NCBI GenBank assembly: GCA_029777225.1
Contig: JAKOSR010000057.1
Location: forward strand, 1-38,058
DNA: 38,058 nucleotides
Origin: Chloroflexota bacterium
GTDB taxonomy: Bacteria > Chloroflexota > Anaerolineae > Anaerolineales > Anaerolineaceae
Direction of reading: 5' to 3'
Below the pieces are notes generated by a model that saw nothing but the letters and a program-made list of their open reading frames with translations, made no database searches and was not told where the DNA came from. Both the position numbers and the translations under genes were made by a program. Shown here piece by piece: positions 34,927 through 38,058 of this stretch. Position 1 is the stretch's first letter. Each line of letters begins with the position of its first letter.

Positions 34927-34928
34927 AT

Positions 34929-35768
34929 TCACTCAAAACACAATCCGGCAAAGTCTTCCCAGGCATTGAAAATTGCCCGTAAATCATCGTTTAGAAAAGA
35001 TAGGGCTTTATTATGGATATCATCGGGAATCCCGTAATAGGCTTGGGCAATCGCACCGGTGATGGCGGCAATTGTGTCGCTGTCTCCGCCGAGAGAAATC
35101 GTAATGCGAATGGAATCCTTAAAAGAGTCGGATTCAAGAAACGCTTGGATGGCTTGAGGTACTGTTCCCTGGCAGGTCTCATCAAATCTGAAGCCTGGTC
35201 TGATCTCATCAATGCTGAAATCCAGGGGGTAGTATTTTTCTTCGATTGTCTTGCGGATCTCATCTTTTGTGGCGCCTTCCCGCGCGAGGAAAATTGCCAC
35301 AACGGTAGCCTCGGCGCCTTTCAAACCCTCTGGGTGATTATGCGTGACAGAAGTGACAGCGGCAGAAAGGCTGGCGACCTCTGTCAGGTTGCGCGCGATA
35401 AACCCGGCCGGACTGACACGCATCGCGGCACCGTTGCCAAAGCTATGGTAAGGCTGAGGTTCATTGGAAAAAAGCCAGTCACTGAACTTCCCCCCATAAC
35501 TCACATTGGGATAACGACGGCCAAGTTCCTGCATGTACTGCATGGTCAGAGCCGAAAGCACGCCCAGGCAATCACGGTCTACCGTATTTTGGTCGGTAAA
35601 CAGATGTGTTTGCAATTCTGTTTCCATGATCGCCTTCGCCACCGCGAGGGTCATGACGGTGTCATCCGTAACAGCGCAATCAGTCGTAAAGAGTTCAAAT
35701 TCCTTGCTACGATGATTGTTGAACTCAAAACGTGAGCCAACAATATCGCCAATAATCGCTCCCAACAT
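34929..35768 (-). CDS. ADP-ribosylglycohydrolase family protein
   Basis: MLGAIIGDIVGSRFEF ... AVTDDTVMTLAVAKAI ... SLGGDSDTIAAITGAIAQAYYG. Confidence 0.93.
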   Translation of the reverse strand: MLGAIIGDIVGSRFEFNNHRSKEFELFTTDCAVTDDTVMTLAVAKAIMETELQTHLFTDQNTVDRDCLGVLSALTMQYMQELGRRYPNVSYGGKFSDWLFSNEPQPYHSFGNGAAMRVSPAGFIARNLTEVASLSAAVTSVTHNHPEGLKGAEATVVAIFLAREGATKDEIRKTIEEKYYPLDFSIDEIRPGFRFDETCQGTVPQAIQAFLESDSFKDSIRITISLGGDSDTIAAITGAIAQAYYGIPDDIHNKALSFLNDDLRAIFNAWEDFAGLCFE

Positions 35769-35884
35769 TTATCACCTCAATAGTATTTTATTAGGGTAAC
35801 GGCTTTTGCCGATGAGTCACTCAACCCCATCATTGCAACAAGCAAAGCTTAGTAGTTTTTCACGAATTAGTTCACTACAGACTA

Positions 35885-35916
35885 TAAAAAAACCGTACTG
35901 CCAGCAGCACGGTTTT
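35885..35916 (-). terminator. Intrinsic terminator downstream of lexA
   Basis: Minus strand AAAACCGTGCTGCTGGCAGTACGGTTTTTTT inverted repeat with T tract. Confidence 0.75.
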
Positions 35917-35928
35917 GATAGTCACATG

Positions 35929-36636
35929 TTAATTATGGCTTATTTGCCGGATGACCAGGACGACCTTGCCCTGGACCTCAACCGTGCTTGGGTCGTTGAT
36001 GTAGATGGGTTGCATGGTTGGGTTGGCGGGCTGCAGCCTGATCCGTCCGTTCTCGAGATAAAAGTACTTCAGGGTGGTCTCATCCCTGTCGTTGAGCCAA
36101 ACGGCCACCATTTCGCCATTACGGGCGCGGTCCACTTTCTTCATGACTACGATGTCACCGTCATTCACCATTGCGTCAATCATGGAATCGCCATGCACGC
36201 GCAGGGCGTAGAGTTGGTCTTCAGATTCGGAAGCGGGCAAAAGGCTGCGGGCGATATCAATCCCGGAATCGGGATCGTAATAACTAAAATCAGAAGCGGG
36301 AACGGGCATTGGTTCACCGGCGACGATGTTACCTACCAGGGGGATGGTAATCAGCTGGTCTGCCAGGTTGGAGAGGGTTTTGCGCGCGTTCTGGATCACG
36401 TTGCTGCTCTGGGTCTTAAGCAGGTTGATCCCCCGGGAGACGCCGCTTTTACGCTCCAGGAAGCCCATTTCTTCCAGTTGGTTAAGATAGTAGTTGACCA
36501 CCGACGTGGAGCTGATTTGGGTTTGCGTGCCAATTTCCCGGATGGATGGGGGATACCCCGCCTCATTTTGATAGGCTTCGATGAAGCTGAGGATTTTTTG
36601 ATGCCTTGGGCTGAGACCGCGTCGTTTCCGTGCCAT
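35929..36636 (-). CDS. lexA: LexA repressor
   Basis: Winged HTH GYPPSIREIGTQTQISSTSVVNYYLNQLEEMGFLER; VAGEP cleavage site; GDSMID Ser and TTLKYF Lys of the S24 peptidase. Confidence 0.93.
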   Translation of the reverse strand: MARKRRGLSPRHQKILSFIEAYQNEAGYPPSIREIGTQTQISSTSVVNYYLNQLEEMGFLERKSGVSRGINLLKTQSSNVIQNARKTLSNLADQLITIPLVGNIVAGEPMPVPASDFSYYDPDSGIDIARSLLPASESEDQLYALRVHGDSMIDAMVNDGDIVVMKKVDRARNGEMVAVWLNDRDETTLKYFYLENGRIRLQPANPTMQPIYINDPSTVEVQGKVVLVIRQISHN

Positions 36637-36680
36637 TTTGCTCGACTTTCTACCTGTCACTATTAACTGGTTTCACATTT

Positions 36681-36709
36681 ATAATAACAGAACAAATGTT
36701 CAGTGTCAA
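36681..36709 (-). promoter_or_regulatory. lexA promoter containing an SOS box
   Basis: Minus strand TTGACA - 17 nt - TATTAT with GAACATTTGTTC (36690-36701) in the spacer. Confidence 0.85.
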
Positions 36710-36849
36710 GCTTACTTTTCAGCTTTGGAATACGTTGAAATTCTTCACAGGCCTGTCCAAATGAGTCCGTGATAACCTTTGGAATAAACCTTGCAGCCAA
36801 TTACCCACACGAACGGGCCAAAAAATGAGGCCTGTGATGGAGCATTTTT

Positions 36850-38058
36850 ATGAAAACAAAAATTCTGGTCAGGCTGGCGCTGGCACTGATGCTGCTACTC
36901 GGTGCCTTGCCGCTATCAGAGGGATATGGACAACCCAAGATGGAACCGATTGGGCAGACCCCCGCCTGGTGGTCTGGCCTGGTTTCGGCGGATTTTGGCC
37001 TGTTTGCGCCGGGGCAGGGTTGGTTCTTGCTCTCAGACCAGCTGTTCCTAACCGGGGACTCTGGAAATAGCTGGCGTGATATCACCCCAGATTTGGTTCC
37101 CGGGTCTCACCTCCAGGCAGTCACTTTGAATCCGGATGGCACAGGCTGGGCTTTTAGCTCTGCGGGGAGCCTCCAGAGTGGGCGACTATGGCGAACTGAG
37201 GATGGCGGCGAGATCTGGAAAGAAGCCGGACAACAGCCTGTTTTGGATGCACAGTCCGAAGAGGATATGCCCCTGGCGGAAGTCCAGATGGATTGGCTCG
37301 ATGGCGACCATGGTTGGCTGCTCCTCAAACAGGGAACCGGTGTCAACTTTAGCCAGGGCTGGCTTTTTGGGACCAAGGACGGTGGCGCCAGCTGGGATAG
37401 ACTCGAAGCCCCAGCCGCCGAAGAAATGATCTTCCTGGACGAAAGGCTGGGCTTCATGCGCCAGCCCTTCAGGGATGGCGCCCTTTTTATGACCACGAAC
37501 GCGGGAGCCAGCTGGCTGGAACTGGATGGCACAATGCTGGGCCTGGAGTTATCAGCGCGCTTGCTGCTCCCAATGCCTGCGGATAATGGGCAAGCCTGGC
37601 TTCCGGTCATTACGCAAGAAAAACAGGCGGTTTCGGAAGTCTCGTGGTACCTGCTGCAAGGTGATGGTTCGTGGGCGCGGATAGGTGTTGAGCAGCTTGC
37701 TACAGGAATGGCTGGTACAGCGGTATGGCCAGTTCAGATGACCAGCTCCGGACCCGAAACCTGGGCGCTCCCAGAGGCTGACGTGTTTTCAATGCTATCA
37801 ACCGTGAACGGCGCGCTGGCAGTCGGGACGGATGTAGCCCTGGGCAGCTTCTCCAGCTCGGACCCCTCACACGCCTGGGCCAAATTCAAGTACGGCCAGT
37901 GCGATACGCTTGGCTCTACGGAAAAGCAGGGAAAGGACTGCGTTCAGCAGGCTGTCATCCTCGAAACCCGTGATGGCGGGCTCACCTGGGCTCCGCTCAC
38001 GCTTCCCATCGTGGAGGGTTTGGTTGATTTGGCAGAGACGCAATCCGAAATTGGCATA
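36850..38058 (+). CDS. Ycf48/BNR Asp-box beta-propeller-like exported protein, partial (runs off window)
   Basis: Open frame to the edge, not in the ORF track; signal peptide MKTKILVRLALALMLLLGALPL; Asp-boxes GDSGNSWRD, TEDGGEIWKE, TKDGGASWDRL, TTNAGASWLEL, TRDGGLTWAPL. Confidence 0.8.
   Translation, partial: MKTKILVRLALALMLLLGALPLSEGYGQPKMEPIGQTPAWWSGLVSADFGLFAPGQGWFLLSDQLFLTGDSGNSWRDITPDLVPGSHLQAVTLNPDGTGWAFSSAGSLQSGRLWRTEDGGEIWKEAGQQPVLDAQSEEDMPLAEVQMDWLDGDHGWLLLKQGTGVNFSQGWLFGTKDGGASWDRLEAPAAEEMIFLDERLGFMRQPFRDGALFMTTNAGASWLELDGTMLGLELSARLLLPMPADNGQAWLPVITQEKQAVSEVSWYLLQGDGSWARIGVEQLATGMAGTAVWPVQMTSSGPETWALPEADVFSMLSTVNGALAVGTDVALGSFSSSDPSHAWAKFKYGQCDTLGSTEKQGKDCVQQAVILETRDGGLTWAPLTLPIVEGLVDLAETQSEIGI

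Noticed and set aside
35013-35735. 240-aa plus-strand ORF
   Set aside because: Antisense to the ADP-ribosylglycohydrolase, which has clear motifs.
35806-36666. 286-aa plus-strand ORF
   Set aside because: Antisense to lexA; the lexA frame has domain motifs, a promoter and an operator.
1-38058. CRISPR arrays, transposases, phage genes, toxin-antitoxin pairs
   Set aside because: None recognised on reading both strands and the ORF list; the window looks like core chromosome.

Overview
The window is a 38 kb chromosomal segment with housekeeping genes. Protein character and gene order suggest a Chloroflexota (Anaerolineae-like) bacterium, but this is an inference because there is no rRNA to anchor it. 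Left part: a partial CDS at the edge, an AraC/GyrI-like regulator, a GNAT and an ABC-F ATPase (all minus strand), a UPF0104/LPG-synthase-like membrane protein overlapping an FAD oxidoreductase, then dnaA and polA converging with overlapping 3' ends. Middle part: tldD-tldE, a SagB-type oxidoreductase, a two-repeat EamA protein, a dCMP deaminase, pirin and dihydrolipoamide dehydrogenase. Next comes a tightly packed six-gene cluster (19529-26292): four membrane proteins of unknown function, an orphan MutL-like ASKHA ATPase and a barrel protein. It is preceded by a structured 5' leader and is the best candidate for an undescribed system. Right part: a membrane-SH3 protein, a BMP-like lipoprotein, GNAT, tRNA-Thr/Tyr/Thr-tuf-rpmG-tRNA-Trp-secE-nusG-rplKAJL, an ADP-ribosylglycohydrolase, lexA with an SOS box, and a Ycf48/BNR-like protein running off the edge. 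RNA-level signals stand out: two covarying copies of an L1-type element before rplK and rplA, an L10 leader with a terminator, a hairpin that may bridge the SD of rpmG, and several apparently leaderless promoters. No CRISPR array, rRNA or mobile element was recognised.
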